Source: Pseudomonadota bacterium (lineage in GTDB: Bacteria; Pseudomonadota; Gammaproteobacteria; Burkholderiales; Gallionellaceae). From it: DNA of 64,000 nt. Below the pieces are notes generated by a model. That model had not been told where the DNA came from and made no database searches. It saw nothing but the letters and a program-made list of their open reading frames with translations. How positions within the stretch are numbered: position 1 is the stretch's first letter; the number at the start of each line of letters is the position of its first letter. Of the stretch, positions 7,766 through 18,264 are shown in pieces. Location: assembly GCA_021822115.1 (NCBI GenBank), contig JAJZSA010000004.1, positions 3,838 to 67,837 on the forward strand, written 5' to 3'. The position numbers were made by a program, and so were the translations under genes.

Positions 7766-8934
7766 TGCACCAGATCACGACAGGGCGCCGCGCCGCCCTG
7801 TTCCAGGAAGGCCACGATCTCCTCGCGCCGCCGCAAGGCATCCTGATAGCCGAGATCGATGAGGGCGCGACAGTAACGGCGATCGAACAGCAGATAGCTG
7901 ACCAGGTTGGCCCCACTGCCGCGCATCACCCCGGCCAAACGCAGCAGCAGCCGGATCGGCCATGGCAGGTAACGGATATAACGCTCGGCGATCTTCTCCA
8001 GTGGCTGACTGGGCGATACCACCAGCGCCTCCACATGGCGCAGGTTGAGTGCGGACCGCAACTCGGGTGGCACTACCTTGATGGTCTGGTTGATGCGATA
8101 CAGACGCTCCAGATCGACCTCCAGTCCATCGATGAAGATGCTATCCAGCGCATGGCCGGCGATCTCCGCCAGACTGGGATAGTGCTCTATCTTGGTACGT
8201 TTCTCATCCTCTTCGCTAGGACCATGGCCTACCCCCACCACCAGCACACGCTCCGCACCGAGATGCAACGCCGAGCCGATGGGGGCGATCTGACGCATGG
8301 AGCCATCGCCGAAGAATTCGCGGTTCACATGCATCGCGGGGAATATGAAGGGGATGGCGGATGAGGCCATCAGATGCTGCACATCGATCTGTGTCGGCAC
8401 GCCCACACGGCGGGTGCGTTTCCACGGCACGATGTCCGGGCTGCCCTGATAAAAGGTCACCGAATGGCCGCTGCCATAGCCGGAGGCCGTGATGCTGACC
8501 GCATGGATCAGCCCCTCGTCGATATTGCGCTGGATCAGTTCGCACGGCAGGGTGCGTTCGAGGAAGCTGCGCAGCGGCGAGTTGTCCAGCAGCGACACGC
8601 GGTTCAACCAGTTGCTGCCCAATACACTGAGCAACAAACCAAGCACCCAACGCACACTGTTGCTCAACACGCCCAGCACATCGGCACGATAGATATCGGT
8701 GACGCGTGCGTTGTTCCAGATGTTGAGCAGATAGCGCACACCTTTGCGGAAATGGCGCGCATTCACCACCAGCGTGACTGCATTCAGCGCGCCGGCGGAA
8801 GTACCGCATACCACCTGGAACGGGATGTGCGCGCGGTAAGGCTGGAACTCGGCGATGGCTTTCAGCACGCCGACCTGATACGCGGCGCGCGCGCCGCCGC
8901 CGGTGAGGATCAGGCCGATCTTCTCCTTCTTCAT
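7762..8934 (-). CDS. Patatin-like phospholipase
   Basis: A 390-residue protein with all parts of a patatin Ser-Asp dyad: the oxyanion Gly-rich GLILTGGGARAAYQVGVL at the N-terminus, the nucleophile elbow GTSAG and the catalytic aspartate in FFGDGSMRQ. The substrate is probably a membrane lipid acyl ester. A hydrophobic segment (SVRWVLGLLLSVLGSNW) follows the nucleophile domain and may give membrane association. The ATG at 8934 is chosen because the glycine-rich motif begins 10 residues later. It sits between a 78-aa unknown gene and birA in a cofactor/metabolism operon, so its partner process is unclear. Confidence 0.88.
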   Translation of the reverse strand: MKKEKIGLILTGGGARAAYQVGVLKAIAEFQPYRAHIPFQVVCGTSAGALNAVTLVVNARHFRKGVRYLLNIWNNARVTDIYRADVLGVLSNSVRWVLGLLLSVLGSNWLNRVSLLDNSPLRSFLERTLPCELIQRNIDEGLIHAVSITASGYGSGHSVTFYQGSPDIVPWKRTRRVGVPTQIDVQHLMASSAIPFIFPAMHVNREFFGDGSMRQIAPIGSALHLGAERVLVVGVGHGPSEEDEKRTKIEHYPSLAEIAGHALDSIFIDGLEVDLERLYRINQTIKVVPPELRSALNLRHVEALVVSPSQPLEKIAERYIRYLPWPIRLLLRLAGVMRGSGANLVSYLLFDRRYCRALIDLGYQDALRRREEIVAFLEQGGAAPCRDLVQ

Positions 8935-8939
8935 GCTGC

Positions 8940-9172
8940 TCAGGCGGCCGGGTGTGCCTTCACCGATTCCAGTGCATCCTGCAAGGTCTCTTCGGGCAAA
9001 GCATTCAGCATCTCGGACAACACTTCCGCCGCATCCACCGCCTGCGGTTGCAATCTGCTCGCATCCGCGTTCGCCACCAGCACTGCTGCCGCACCGACCA
9101 CCTTGAGCAGACGCGCACGCTCCGCCATCAACAACTCGATCTCCTTGCTCAGCAACGCCACTTCCTGTCTGT

Positions 9173-9176
<4 letters not shown>
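8940..9176 (-). CDS. Small conserved-looking protein of unknown function, 78 aa
   Basis: A 78-residue protein that I do not recognise. The first 30 residues are a charged amphipathic helix (LLSKEIELLMAERARLL), followed by an Ala/Val-rich stretch and an acidic helix (AAEVLSEMLNALPEETLQDAL). No cysteines, signal peptide or membrane span are evident; it looks like a small all-helical soluble protein. It overlaps maeB by 4 bp and ends 5 bp before the patatin start, so translation is likely coupled to both. Confidence 0.7.
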
Positions 9177-11452
<2,276 letters not shown>

Positions 11453-11497
11453 GCTGCCCTCCTCATTTGGCGCGGACCGCCGCGCGGCGTGGTACCG

Positions 11498-12991
11498 TTA
11501 CCTGGTAGCGCGATCCAGATGCAAGGTATGCAGCGTACGCTTGCGCACCGCATGCAGCAACGCCGCATCATCATCCAGTGACTGCCCGTAGGACGGGACC
11601 ATCTCGCGCATCTTGCGTTGCCACTCGGCGCCCTGCAAGCGCGTGCGGAAACAACGTTCGATGACCTCGATCATCGCCTGCACCGAAGTCGACGCACCGG
11701 GGGACGCACCGAGCAGCGTCGCCAGCGTACCGTCCTGCGAGGTAACGATCTCGGTGCCGAACTCCAGCTTGCCGCCCTTCTGGTCGCAGCCCTTGATGAT
11801 CTGCACACGTTGTCCGGCAGAAGCCAGCTCCCAGCCGTTCTCGCGCGCATTGCCGAAGAATTCGCGCAACACCGCCACCCGATCCTTGTGCGACTTCATC
11901 GCCTCGCCGACGAGATAGCGCATCAACGGCAGGTTGTCGCGCGCCACCGCCAGCATGGGTTTGAGGTTGCCGGATTTGAGCGAACCGAACAGATCGAACA
12001 CCGAGCCTTCCTTGAGGAACTTGGTGGTGATGCTGGCGAACGGTCCGAACAGCAGCACCGATTCGCCGCCCAGGATGCGCGCATCCAGATGCGGCACCGA
12101 CATCGGCGGCGCACCCACCGCCGCCTTGCCGTACACCTTGGTGGTGTGCTGGCGCACGATCTGCGGATCGTGGCAGATCAGCCACTGCCCGCTCACCGGG
12201 AAGCCGCCGTAGCCCTTGGCTTCCGGGATGCCGGACTTCTGTAGCAGCGGCAACGCCCCGCCGCCGGCACCGAGGAACACGAAACCGGCATCGACCGTGC
12301 GCGTCTTGTCGCTATGGTCATCATGCACGCGCACATGCCAGCGCCCGTCGTCGTGCTGTTTGAGTCCGGTGATGGTATGGTTCAACTGCAATTCGAAATT
12401 CGGCAGCTTGAGCAGCGCCTTCACCAGCTTGCGCGTGAGGAAACCGAAATCCACGTCGGTACCGTGCTTCACCTGCGTCGCCGCCACCGGCTCCTTGCTC
12501 TCGCGCCCCAGCATCACCAGCGGCATCCACTCGCGCAACACGGCCGGATCGTCGCTGAACTCCATCTCTTCGAACAGGTGATGTTTGTGCAGCGCTTCAT
12601 AGCGCTTGCGCAGGAAATCCACATCCGCCGCACCGCGCACGAAACTCTGGTGATAGACCGGATTGATGAATTTTTCCGGTGTCGGCAACAAGCCCTGATC
12701 CACCAGGTACGACCAGAATTGCAACGACACTTCGAACGCGGCATTGATCTGCAACGCGCGCTCGATCTTCACGCTGCCGTCCGCCTGCTGCGGCGTGTAG
12801 TTCAACTCGCAGTAACCCGCGTGCCCGGTACCCGCGTTGTTCAGCCCGTGCGAACTCTCGTTCGCCACCTTGGACAGGCGCTCCACCATCATGATCTTCA
12901 GCGACGGATCGAGCTGCGCCAGCAGTTTGCCCAGCGTCGCGCTCATCACCCCCGCACCGACCAGCAACACATCCACTTTCTTGTTCGACAT
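11498..12991 (-). CDS. mqo: Malate:quinone oxidoreductase
   Basis: A 497-residue FAD-dependent membrane-associated enzyme oxidising malate to oxaloacetate with electrons passed to quinone, an irreversible alternative to malate dehydrogenase. The N-terminal FAD motif is DVLLVGAGVMSATLG, followed by the family block HGLNNAGTGHAGYCELNYTP. Mid-protein FLGAGGGALPLLQKSGIPE and the C-terminal GASPGASTSVQAMI are also Mqo signatures. The ATG at 12991 (MSNKKVDV) is preferred to one 11 codons earlier. It lies between hrpA and maeB on the same strand. Confidence 0.96.
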   Translation of the reverse strand: MSNKKVDVLLVGAGVMSATLGKLLAQLDPSLKIMMVERLSKVANESSHGLNNAGTGHAGYCELNYTPQQADGSVKIERALQINAAFEVSLQFWSYLVDQGLLPTPEKFINPVYHQSFVRGAADVDFLRKRYEALHKHHLFEEMEFSDDPAVLREWMPLVMLGRESKEPVAATQVKHGTDVDFGFLTRKLVKALLKLPNFELQLNHTITGLKQHDDGRWHVRVHDDHSDKTRTVDAGFVFLGAGGGALPLLQKSGIPEAKGYGGFPVSGQWLICHDPQIVRQHTTKVYGKAAVGAPPMSVPHLDARILGGESVLLFGPFASITTKFLKEGSVFDLFGSLKSGNLKPMLAVARDNLPLMRYLVGEAMKSHKDRVAVLREFFGNARENGWELASAGQRVQIIKGCDQKGGKLEFGTEIVTSQDGTLATLLGASPGASTSVQAMIEVIERCFRTRLQGAEWQRKMREMVPSYGQSLDDDAALLHAVRKRTLHTLHLDRATR

Positions 12992-13025
12992 CGCTCGACT
13001 TTCCCGCACCCGGATGGTGCGCATT

Positions 13026-16000
13026 CTACCCGTTCAGGCTTTCCAGCACCTTCTGCAGCCGCTTCACCGACACGATCACCGGCGTCTTCAGTTCCTGCGC
13101 GAACAGCGACACGCGCAGCTCCTGCAACAGCCACTGGAAATCCTCCAGCCGTTCGTCCGCTGCGCCCTGCTGCGCTTGCAGGCGGCGCTGCCATTGTTGC
13201 AACAGCGGTTGCAGCTGCGCCAGGTTCTGCGCGTCGCGCGACGGGTTGCCGCGCAATTTCTCCAGCCGCACGTTGATCCCCTTGAGGTAGCGCGGCAGGT
13301 GTTGCAGGCGCTCATACGGGGTGCGCGCGATCCACTCTTTGCCCAGCAAGCCTTCCAGCTGACTACGGATATCCTGGGTAGCCTGGACATGCGACTTGAA
13401 GCCGGGCAAGGCCTTCTGCAAGGCCTGATATTCGTTGAGCACCGTGCCGACCAGACGGGCGATCTCCTGCCCCACCAGGTTGAGGCGCGACTTGCCGTCC
13501 TTGCAGCGTGCGGTGAAATCCTTCTCCTTTTCCGGCCATGGCTCATTCAGGCAGCAGCGGTCGAAGGTCAGGCTCAGGATCTGCCGTTGCAGATCCTGCG
13601 GGCTGCCGAAGGGCAGGAACAGCATGGCCATCTTCTGTAGCTCGGGCAGGTTCTTCTCCAGGTATTTCACCTGCTCCTTCAGCGCCAGCATGAACAATCG
13701 ACGCAAGCCACCGCGATGCACGGCGCGCGCTTCGTCGCGCGTGTCGTATTGGCGCAGCGTGACGGCGTCACCTTCGTCATGCAACGCATTGAACACGGTG
13801 ATGGTCTGTCCCGCGCGCGGCACTTGGGTGGTCTCGGCGAAATCGCCGAAGGTCCAGGCGGTGTAGCGTTGCAAATCTTCCCTCACCCCCCCCCCTCTCC
13901 CGGAGGGCGAGGGGCTAGAACCGGCACGCTGCACTGACTCCCTCTCCCTCCGGGAGAGGGCTGGGGTGAGGGAGATTTTTGGCGCCCATTCGCCGCGCAA
14001 TTGCATGAAGTTCCTGCCCATGCCGAGCTGACGGCCATGCTCGTCGATGATGCGGAAGTTCATCAGCAGATGCTGCGGCAGTTGCTCCAGGCGGAACGCA
14101 TCCAGCGGCACATCGAGCTGCTTCTGCTCGCGGACGTAACGCGCGATGGCTTGCAGCAGCGGCATATTCGCAGGCGGCACCGCAGTGCAGAACGCCGCCG
14201 CGAATTCCGGCACCGGCACGCAATGGCGACGCAGGCGCTGCGGCAGCGACTTGAGCAATTGCGCCACCTTCTCTGCCAGCAAACCCGGCACCAGCCATTC
14301 GCAGCGCGCCGCCGACACTTGGTTGATGAGTGCCTGTGGCACGGTCAGCGTGACGCCGTCATCGTTCTTGCCCGGTGCGAAGTTGTAGGCCAGTGCATAG
14401 CTGACGCCGTTCATCTCCAATTGCGGCGGGAACTGCTCGGTGGTGATGCCCGCCGCCTCGTGGCGCATCAGGTCGTCCTTCTTCAGGAACAGCAGCTTGG
14501 CATTGTCGCGTTCGGCTTCCTTGCGCCACTTGTCGAAATCCGCGCCGTTGTGAATGCCGGGCGGGATGCGCGCATCGTAGAAAGCGAAGATCAATTCATC
14601 GTCCACCAGTACGTCCGGACGGCGCGATTTGTGTTCCAGCGCTTCGATGTCGGCGATGAGTTTGCGGTTGTGCGCGAAGAACGGCGCCTGCGTGTTGAAC
14701 TCACCTTCCACCAGCGCGGTGCGGATGAGCACCTTGCGCGATTCTTCCGGGTCCATCGGCCCGTAGTGCACGCGCTTCTTCGGGTTGATGAGCAGACCGA
14801 ACAAGGTGCTGCGCTCCCACGCCGCTACCTGGGCCGCCTTCTTCTCCCAGTGCGGATCGAAATAACTGCGCTTGATCAGGTGCGCGCCCACCTCTTCCAG
14901 CCACTCCGGTTCGATGCGTGCCACGCAGCGCGCATATAGGCGCGTGGTCTCCACCAGTTCGGCGGCCAGCACCCATTTCGCGCCCTTCTTCGCCAGCACC
15001 GAGTTGGGCGCGATGAAGAACTTGGTCTCGCGTGCGCCGAGATAATGCGGCTCGTTCACCGCACGCGTACCGATGTTGCCGATCAGGCCGCACAGCAGCG
15101 CCTTGTGGATCTGCTCATAGCTGGCGGGCTGCTCGTTGAAACGCGCGCCGGTCTCGGAAAGTTGCGCATGCAGTTGCTGGTGCAGTTCATGCCACTCGCG
15201 CAGACGCAGCGGCGACAGGAAGTGATCGCGACACTCGGTCGCCCATTGCTTGTTGCTCTTCTTGTGCTGCACGCCTTGCTGGAACCAGGCCCACAACTTG
15301 GGATAAGCGAGGAAGTCCGAACGTTCGTCGTTGAAGCGCTGGTGCGCGGCATCCGCCGCTTCGCGCCGCTCCGCCGGGCGGTCGCGCGGATCTTGCAGCG
15401 CCAAGGCGCTGGCGATGATGACGATCTCGGTGAGGCACTGGTACTGCTTGCCGGCCAGCAACAGGCGCGCGATCTTGGGATCGAGCGGCAAGCGCGACAG
15501 CTCGCGCCCCAGCTTGGTGAGCCGGCGCTGCTCATCGATGGCGTTCAACTCGTGCAGCAACTGATAGCCGTCGGCGATGGCGCGCGAACCGGGCGGCTCG
15601 ATGAACGGGAATTCGCCCACCTCGCCCAGCCCCAGTGCGCTCATGCGCAGGATGACGGTGGCCAGCGAGACGCGGAAGATCTCGGGATCGGTGAATTCGG
15701 GGCGTTGCAGGAACTCTTCTTCATCGTACAGGCGGATGCAGACGCCGCTCATCACGCGGCCGCAACGACCGGCGCGCTGATTGGCCGCCGCACGCGAGAT
15801 CTTCTCGATGTGCAGTTGCTCCACCTTCTGGCGCAGGCTGTAGCGGTTGATGCGCGCCAGGCCGGTGTCGATCACGTAGCCGATGTTGGGCACGGTGAGC
15901 GAGGTCTCGGCCACGTTGGTGGCCAGCACCACGCGGCGCTGGTTGCCGGGCTTGAACACGCGATCCTGCTCGGCGGTGGACAGGCGCGAGAACAGCGGCA

Positions 16001-17279
16001 ATATCTCGATGCCCTTGTGCTGGTGCTTGCGTAGCGCCTCGGCGGCTTCGCGGATCTCGCGCTCGCCGGGCAAGAACACCAGCACGTCGCCGCGCAGGCC
16101 GCCGATGGACAACTCATCCAGCGCCGCGCAGATCGCCTGCGGCATGTCCTGCATCTCGCCTTCTTCATCCTGCTGCGGCGGCCGGTAACGCACCTCCACC
16201 GGATAGCTGCGACCGGAGACCTGCAACACCGGCGCGGGTTTCAGCCCTTCGCCCTCCGGGAGAGGGGGCGGGGTGAGGGAACGCGCACTCAATTTCTCCA
16301 GAATAACCTGGAGCACCCCCTCTGTATTTTCGAGCACCTCGTTGTTCCAGAACCTGAGCACATTGATACCCTGCTGCTCCAACCATGCGCTGCGTTTTTC
16401 ATCGTGCTTGAGCTGGTTATGCTCCGCATGCTGACCGCCATCCAGTTCGATGGCCAGTTTTGCGTCGTGGCAATAAAAGTCGAGGATGTAATTTCCTAGC
16501 GGATGTTGGCATCGAAATTTCTTGCCTGACAATTGATTGCCGCGCAGTAAATTCCAGAGCAACGACTCGGCATCGGTTGCCTCCTTGCGCAACTCACGAG
16601 CGTGGGTTCGCAATGACTCCGGCAAGGGGGCGTGATGCGTGGAGGATTCCCTCACCCCCACCCCTCTCCCAGTGAGAGAGGGGCTTATTGCCGCCCCTGC
16701 GAAGTGCTTCGAGAAACGTTCCGCATCCAGCGTGGCCGAGGTGATGATCAGCTTGAAGTCGGGGCGCTTCGGCAACAGCTGTTTGAAGTAGCCCAGCAGG
16801 AAGTCGATGTTCAGCGAGCGTTCGTGCGCTTCGTCGATGATCAGCGTGTCGTATTGCTTCAACAGCGGATCGCTGTGGATCTCGGCCAGCAGGATGCCGT
16901 CGGTCATCAGCTTGATGGCGGAATCGGGCGACACCTTGTCGTTGAAGCGCACCTTGTAGCCGACCACGCCGCCCAGTTCGGATTTCAGTTCCTGCGCGAT
17001 GCGCGCCGCCACCGAACGCGCGGCCACGCGGCGCGGTTGGGTATGACCGATGACGCCGTTGATCCCGCGCCCGATGGACAGGCATATCTTGGGCAGTTGC
17101 GTGGTCTTGCCGGAACCGGTCTCGCCGCACACGATGACCACCTGGTGTTTCTCGATGGCGGCGGCGAGGTCGGCGCGCCGTGCCACCACCGGCAGGTCGG
17201 CCGGATATTCGATGGCAGCGAGTTGCCGGATACGCGCCAGGCGGCGTTCGGCGAGGGCGGAAAGTTTCTGTTCGCTCAT
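13026..17279 (-). CDS. hrpA: ATP-dependent RNA helicase HrpA with two in-frame palindrome insertions
   Basis: A 1417-residue DEAH-box helicase. Core motifs are present: GETGSGKTTQ (residues 52-61), DEAH in IIDEAHERS, SAT at 181-183, and QRAGRCGR. The HrpA-type C-terminal extension (DUF3418) is complete. It is longer than the roughly 1300-residue E. coli protein because of two insertions. Residues 197-349 replace the direct junction between KHFAGA and PVLQVSGRSYPVEV and carry a DUF559 nuclease-like domain. Residues about 1100-1134 are pure palindrome-encoded sequence. Both keep the frame. In E. coli HrpA rescues stalled ribosomes; whether this version is active is unknown. The start at 17279 overlaps the upstream nuclease gene by 4 bp (ATGA). 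Confidence 0.93.
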   Translation of the reverse strand: MSEQKLSALAERRLARIRQLAAIEYPADLPVVARRADLAAAIEKHQVVIVCGETGSGKTTQLPKICLSIGRGINGVIGHTQPRRVAARSVAARIAQELKSELGGVVGYKVRFNDKVSPDSAIKLMTDGILLAEIHSDPLLKQYDTLIIDEAHERSLNIDFLLGYFKQLLPKRPDFKLIITSATLDAERFSKHFAGAAISPSLTGRGVGVRESSTHHAPLPESLRTHARELRKEATDAESLLWNLLRGNQLSGKKFRCQHPLGNYILDFYCHDAKLAIELDGGQHAEHNQLKHDEKRSAWLEQQGINVLRFWNNEVLENTEGVLQVILEKLSARSLTPPPLPEGEGLKPAPVLQVSGRSYPVEVRYRPPQQDEEGEMQDMPQAICAALDELSIGGLRGDVLVFLPGEREIREAAEALRKHQHKGIEILPLFSRLSTAEQDRVFKPGNQRRVVLATNVAETSLTVPNIGYVIDTGLARINRYSLRQKVEQLHIEKISRAAANQRAGRCGRVMSGVCIRLYDEEEFLQRPEFTDPEIFRVSLATVILRMSALGLGEVGEFPFIEPPGSRAIADGYQLLHELNAIDEQRRLTKLGRELSRLPLDPKIARLLLAGKQYQCLTEIVIIASALALQDPRDRPAERREAADAAHQRFNDERSDFLAYPKLWAWFQQGVQHKKSNKQWATECRDHFLSPLRLREWHELHQQLHAQLSETGARFNEQPASYEQIHKALLCGLIGNIGTRAVNEPHYLGARETKFFIAPNSVLAKKGAKWVLAAELVETTRLYARCVARIEPEWLEEVGAHLIKRSYFDPHWEKKAAQVAAWERSTLFGLLINPKKRVHYGPMDPEESRKVLIRTALVEGEFNTQAPFFAHNRKLIADIEALEHKSRRPDVLVDDELIFAFYDARIPPGIHNGADFDKWRKEAERDNAKLLFLKKDDLMRHEAAGITTEQFPPQLEMNGVSYALAYNFAPGKNDDGVTLTVPQALINQVSAARCEWLVPGLLAEKVAQLLKSLPQRLRRHCVPVPEFAAAFCTAVPPANMPLLQAIARYVREQKQLDVPLDAFRLEQLPQHLLMNFRIIDEHGRQLGMGRNFMQLRGEWAPKISLTPALSRRERESVQRAGSSPSPSGRGGGVREDLQRYTAWTFGDFAETTQVPRAGQTITVFNALHDEGDAVTLRQYDTRDEARAVHRGGLRRLFMLALKEQVKYLEKNLPELQKMAMLFLPFGSPQDLQRQILSLTFDRCCLNEPWPEKEKDFTARCKDGKSRLNLVGQEIARLVGTVLNEYQALQKALPGFKSHVQATQDIRSQLEGLLGKEWIARTPYERLQHLPRYLKGINVRLEKLRGNPSRDAQNLAQLQPLLQQWQRRLQAQQGAADERLEDFQWLLQELRVSLFAQELKTPVIVSVKRLQKVLESLNG
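13879..13914 (-). repeat. REP-like unit R1
   Basis: On the minus strand it contains CCCTCGCCCTCCGGGAGAGG followed by a G-run and GTGAGGGA. It is nearly identical to R3 inside the second insertion. Encodes SPSPSGRGGGVRE in hrpA. Confidence 0.85.
13938..13974 (+). repeat. REP-like unit R2
   Basis: Contains CCCTCCGGGAGAGGG then CTGGGGTGAGGGAG; inverted partner of R1. Read in the hrpA direction it encodes SLTPALSRRERE, a peptide type seen wherever this palindrome class falls in coding sequence. Confidence 0.85.
16243..16281 (+). repeat. REP-like unit R3 (left end of the DUF559 element)
   Basis: AGCCCTTCGCCCTCCGGGAG followed by AGGGGGCGGGGTGAGGGA. It matches R1 in the 106-bp insertion. Encodes SLTPPPLPEGEGL in hrpA. 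Confidence 0.85.
16647..16685 (-). repeat. REP-like unit R4 (right end of the DUF559 element)
   Basis: Read on the minus strand it is CCCCTCTCTCACTGGGAGAG followed by GGGTGGGGGTGAGGGAA. It is more diverged than R1-R3 but has the same architecture. Encodes SPSLTGRGVGVRE. Confidence 0.8.
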
Positions 17280-17761
17280 CGCGGCCCCTGTCGGCGCACG
17301 TCTGCCGGGTGCTCGCGCCGCCATTGCCATGGCGCTTGCGGATGCGCCTGCATCCACAGACCGCGTCGCGCCTGCTGAGCCTCGTGCTGGAGGGCGACCA
17401 GTTCGCGGTCGCTGTGATGAAAGGAATATTCCCAGGCCATGCCGCGCCTTAGTTGCTCGCGACTGGCGTCGCGCCCGTCCGTGCGCAAGGTACCGACGAT
17501 GCGTGCATATTGGTCGACTGCACGGCTTTCAACCTGCACCGTCTGCTCATGTACCAGTTCACGCAAGGAATCCCGGGAGCGCTCGCCGAATGGTTGTGAT
17601 TTCTCCGGCGCATCGATGTCAGCCAACCGCACCTTGAGTTGCTGCCCCTCGCGCAGCACCAGCACGGTATCGCCATCCAGCACAGCGATCACGCGCGCCT
17701 CGAACGTCTCCGCCTGCGCCGCCCAGCCCAGGCAGCCGAACACGATGCCCCACCACTTCAT
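17276..17761 (-). CDS. Exported staphylococcal-nuclease-like (SNase) protein
   Basis: A 161-residue protein with an N-terminal signal peptide (MKWWGIVFGCLGWAAQAE) and an SNase/thermonuclease OB-fold domain: VIAVLDGDTVLVL, VRLADIDAPEKSQPFGERSR (metal Asp and catalytic Arg region) and RGMAWEY with RGLW near the end. Calcium-dependent cleavage of DNA or RNA in the periplasm is the family activity. It overlaps pgpA by 4 bp upstream and hrpA by 4 bp downstream, so it belongs to the rib-pgpA-hrpA transcription unit. Confidence 0.9.
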   Translation of the reverse strand: MKWWGIVFGCLGWAAQAETFEARVIAVLDGDTVLVLREGQQLKVRLADIDAPEKSQPFGERSRDSLRELVHEQTVQVESRAVDQYARIVGTLRTDGRDASREQLRRGMAWEYSFHHSDRELVALQHEAQQARRGLWMQAHPQAPWQWRREHPADVRRQGPR

Positions 17762-18264
17762 AACAGGATGCTTTTGACCAGCGCCAGACAGAACAAGGTG
17801 TAACCGGCGGCCAGCAGGTCGTCGAACATGACACCCAAGCCGCCGTGCCAATGGCTGTCGAAATAACGGATGGGCGGCGGCTTCAGGATGTCGAAGAAAC
17901 GGAACAGCGAGAACGCCAGCAACTGCCAGATCAAACCGTCCGGCGTGAAGAACAGCACCAGCAGGAAAGCGACCACCTCGTCCCACACGATGCCGCCGTA
18001 GTCCGCCTCGCCCAGCGCCTTGCCGGTGAGGTCGCACACCCACACGCCGATGGCGAACATCCAGATCAGCACGAAGATGAACATGGCGTCGCTGAGACGC
18101 GGCGACAGATACCAGAAGAACGGGAACGCCAGCAGCGTACCGGCGGTGCCGGGAGAACGCGGCGTCAGCCCCAGCCCCAGCCCGAAGGCCAGCATGTGCC
18201 CGGGATGGCTCATCAGGAAACGCCAGTCCGGCTTCACTTTGAGCGTGTCATGCAAAATGGTCAT
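17758..18264 (-). CDS. pgpA: Phosphatidylglycerophosphatase A
   Basis: A 168-residue inner-membrane phosphatase that dephosphorylates phosphatidylglycerophosphate to phosphatidylglycerol. Family motifs are GLGLTPRSPGTAGTL near the N-terminus, IVWDEVVAF in the middle and FDILKPPPIRYFD before the last helices. Several hydrophobic spans are visible. The start overlaps thiL by 17 bp. The thiL-pgpA pair is conserved in many proteobacteria although the functions are unrelated. Confidence 0.95.
   Translation of the reverse strand: MTILHDTLKVKPDWRFLMSHPGHMLAFGLGLGLTPRSPGTAGTLLAFPFFWYLSPRLSDAMFIFVLIWMFAIGVWVCDLTGKALGEADYGGIVWDEVVAFLLVLFFTPDGLIWQLLAFSLFRFFDILKPPPIRYFDSHWHGGLGVMFDDLLAAGYTLFCLALVKSILL

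Larger units (their letters stand above)
13873..13978. repeat. 106-bp palindromic insertion inside hrpA (two REP-like units in inverted pair)
   Basis: The segment starts AAATCTTCCCTCACCCC and ends with the near inverse GGGGTGAGGGAGATTT, giving terminal inverted repeats of about 18 bp. Inside are two copies of a REP-like unit with core CCCTCCGGGAGAGGG, facing each other across a 23-bp spacer. It translates in the hrpA frame as Ser/Arg/Gly-rich sequence (ISLTPALSRRERE and SSPSPSGRGGGVRED) with no similarity to helicase. Flanking hrpA sequence (LRGEWAPK and LQRYTAWTFGDF) appears intact. Confidence 0.85.
16233..16691 (-). mobile_element. Palindrome-bounded DUF559 (PD-(D/E)XK-type) element inserted in frame in hrpA
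   Basis: A 459-bp (153-codon) insertion with REP-like units at both ends (R3 and R4, inverted). Its centre encodes a complete-looking DUF559 domain: a helical start (LRKEATDAESLLWNLLRGNQ), then KKFRCQHPLGNYILDFYC, LAIELDGGQH and LRFWNNEVLENTEGVL. Nuclease-type residues are Asp267, Glu278, Asp280 and His284 in HrpA numbering. Host residues on either side (SKHFAGA, then PVLQVSGR) join exactly as in uninterrupted HrpA proteins. The frame is open through both palindromes, so the domain is part of one fused polypeptide unless it is translated separately. DUF559 is related to very-short-patch-repair endonucleases; its own role is not established. Confidence 0.85.

Noticed and set aside
13883..13897. 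Long C-run in hrpA considered as a possible frameshift
   Set aside because: The frame continues correctly on both sides into conserved HrpA sequence, and the run is part of the REP-like unit. It is however a risky place for sequencing error.
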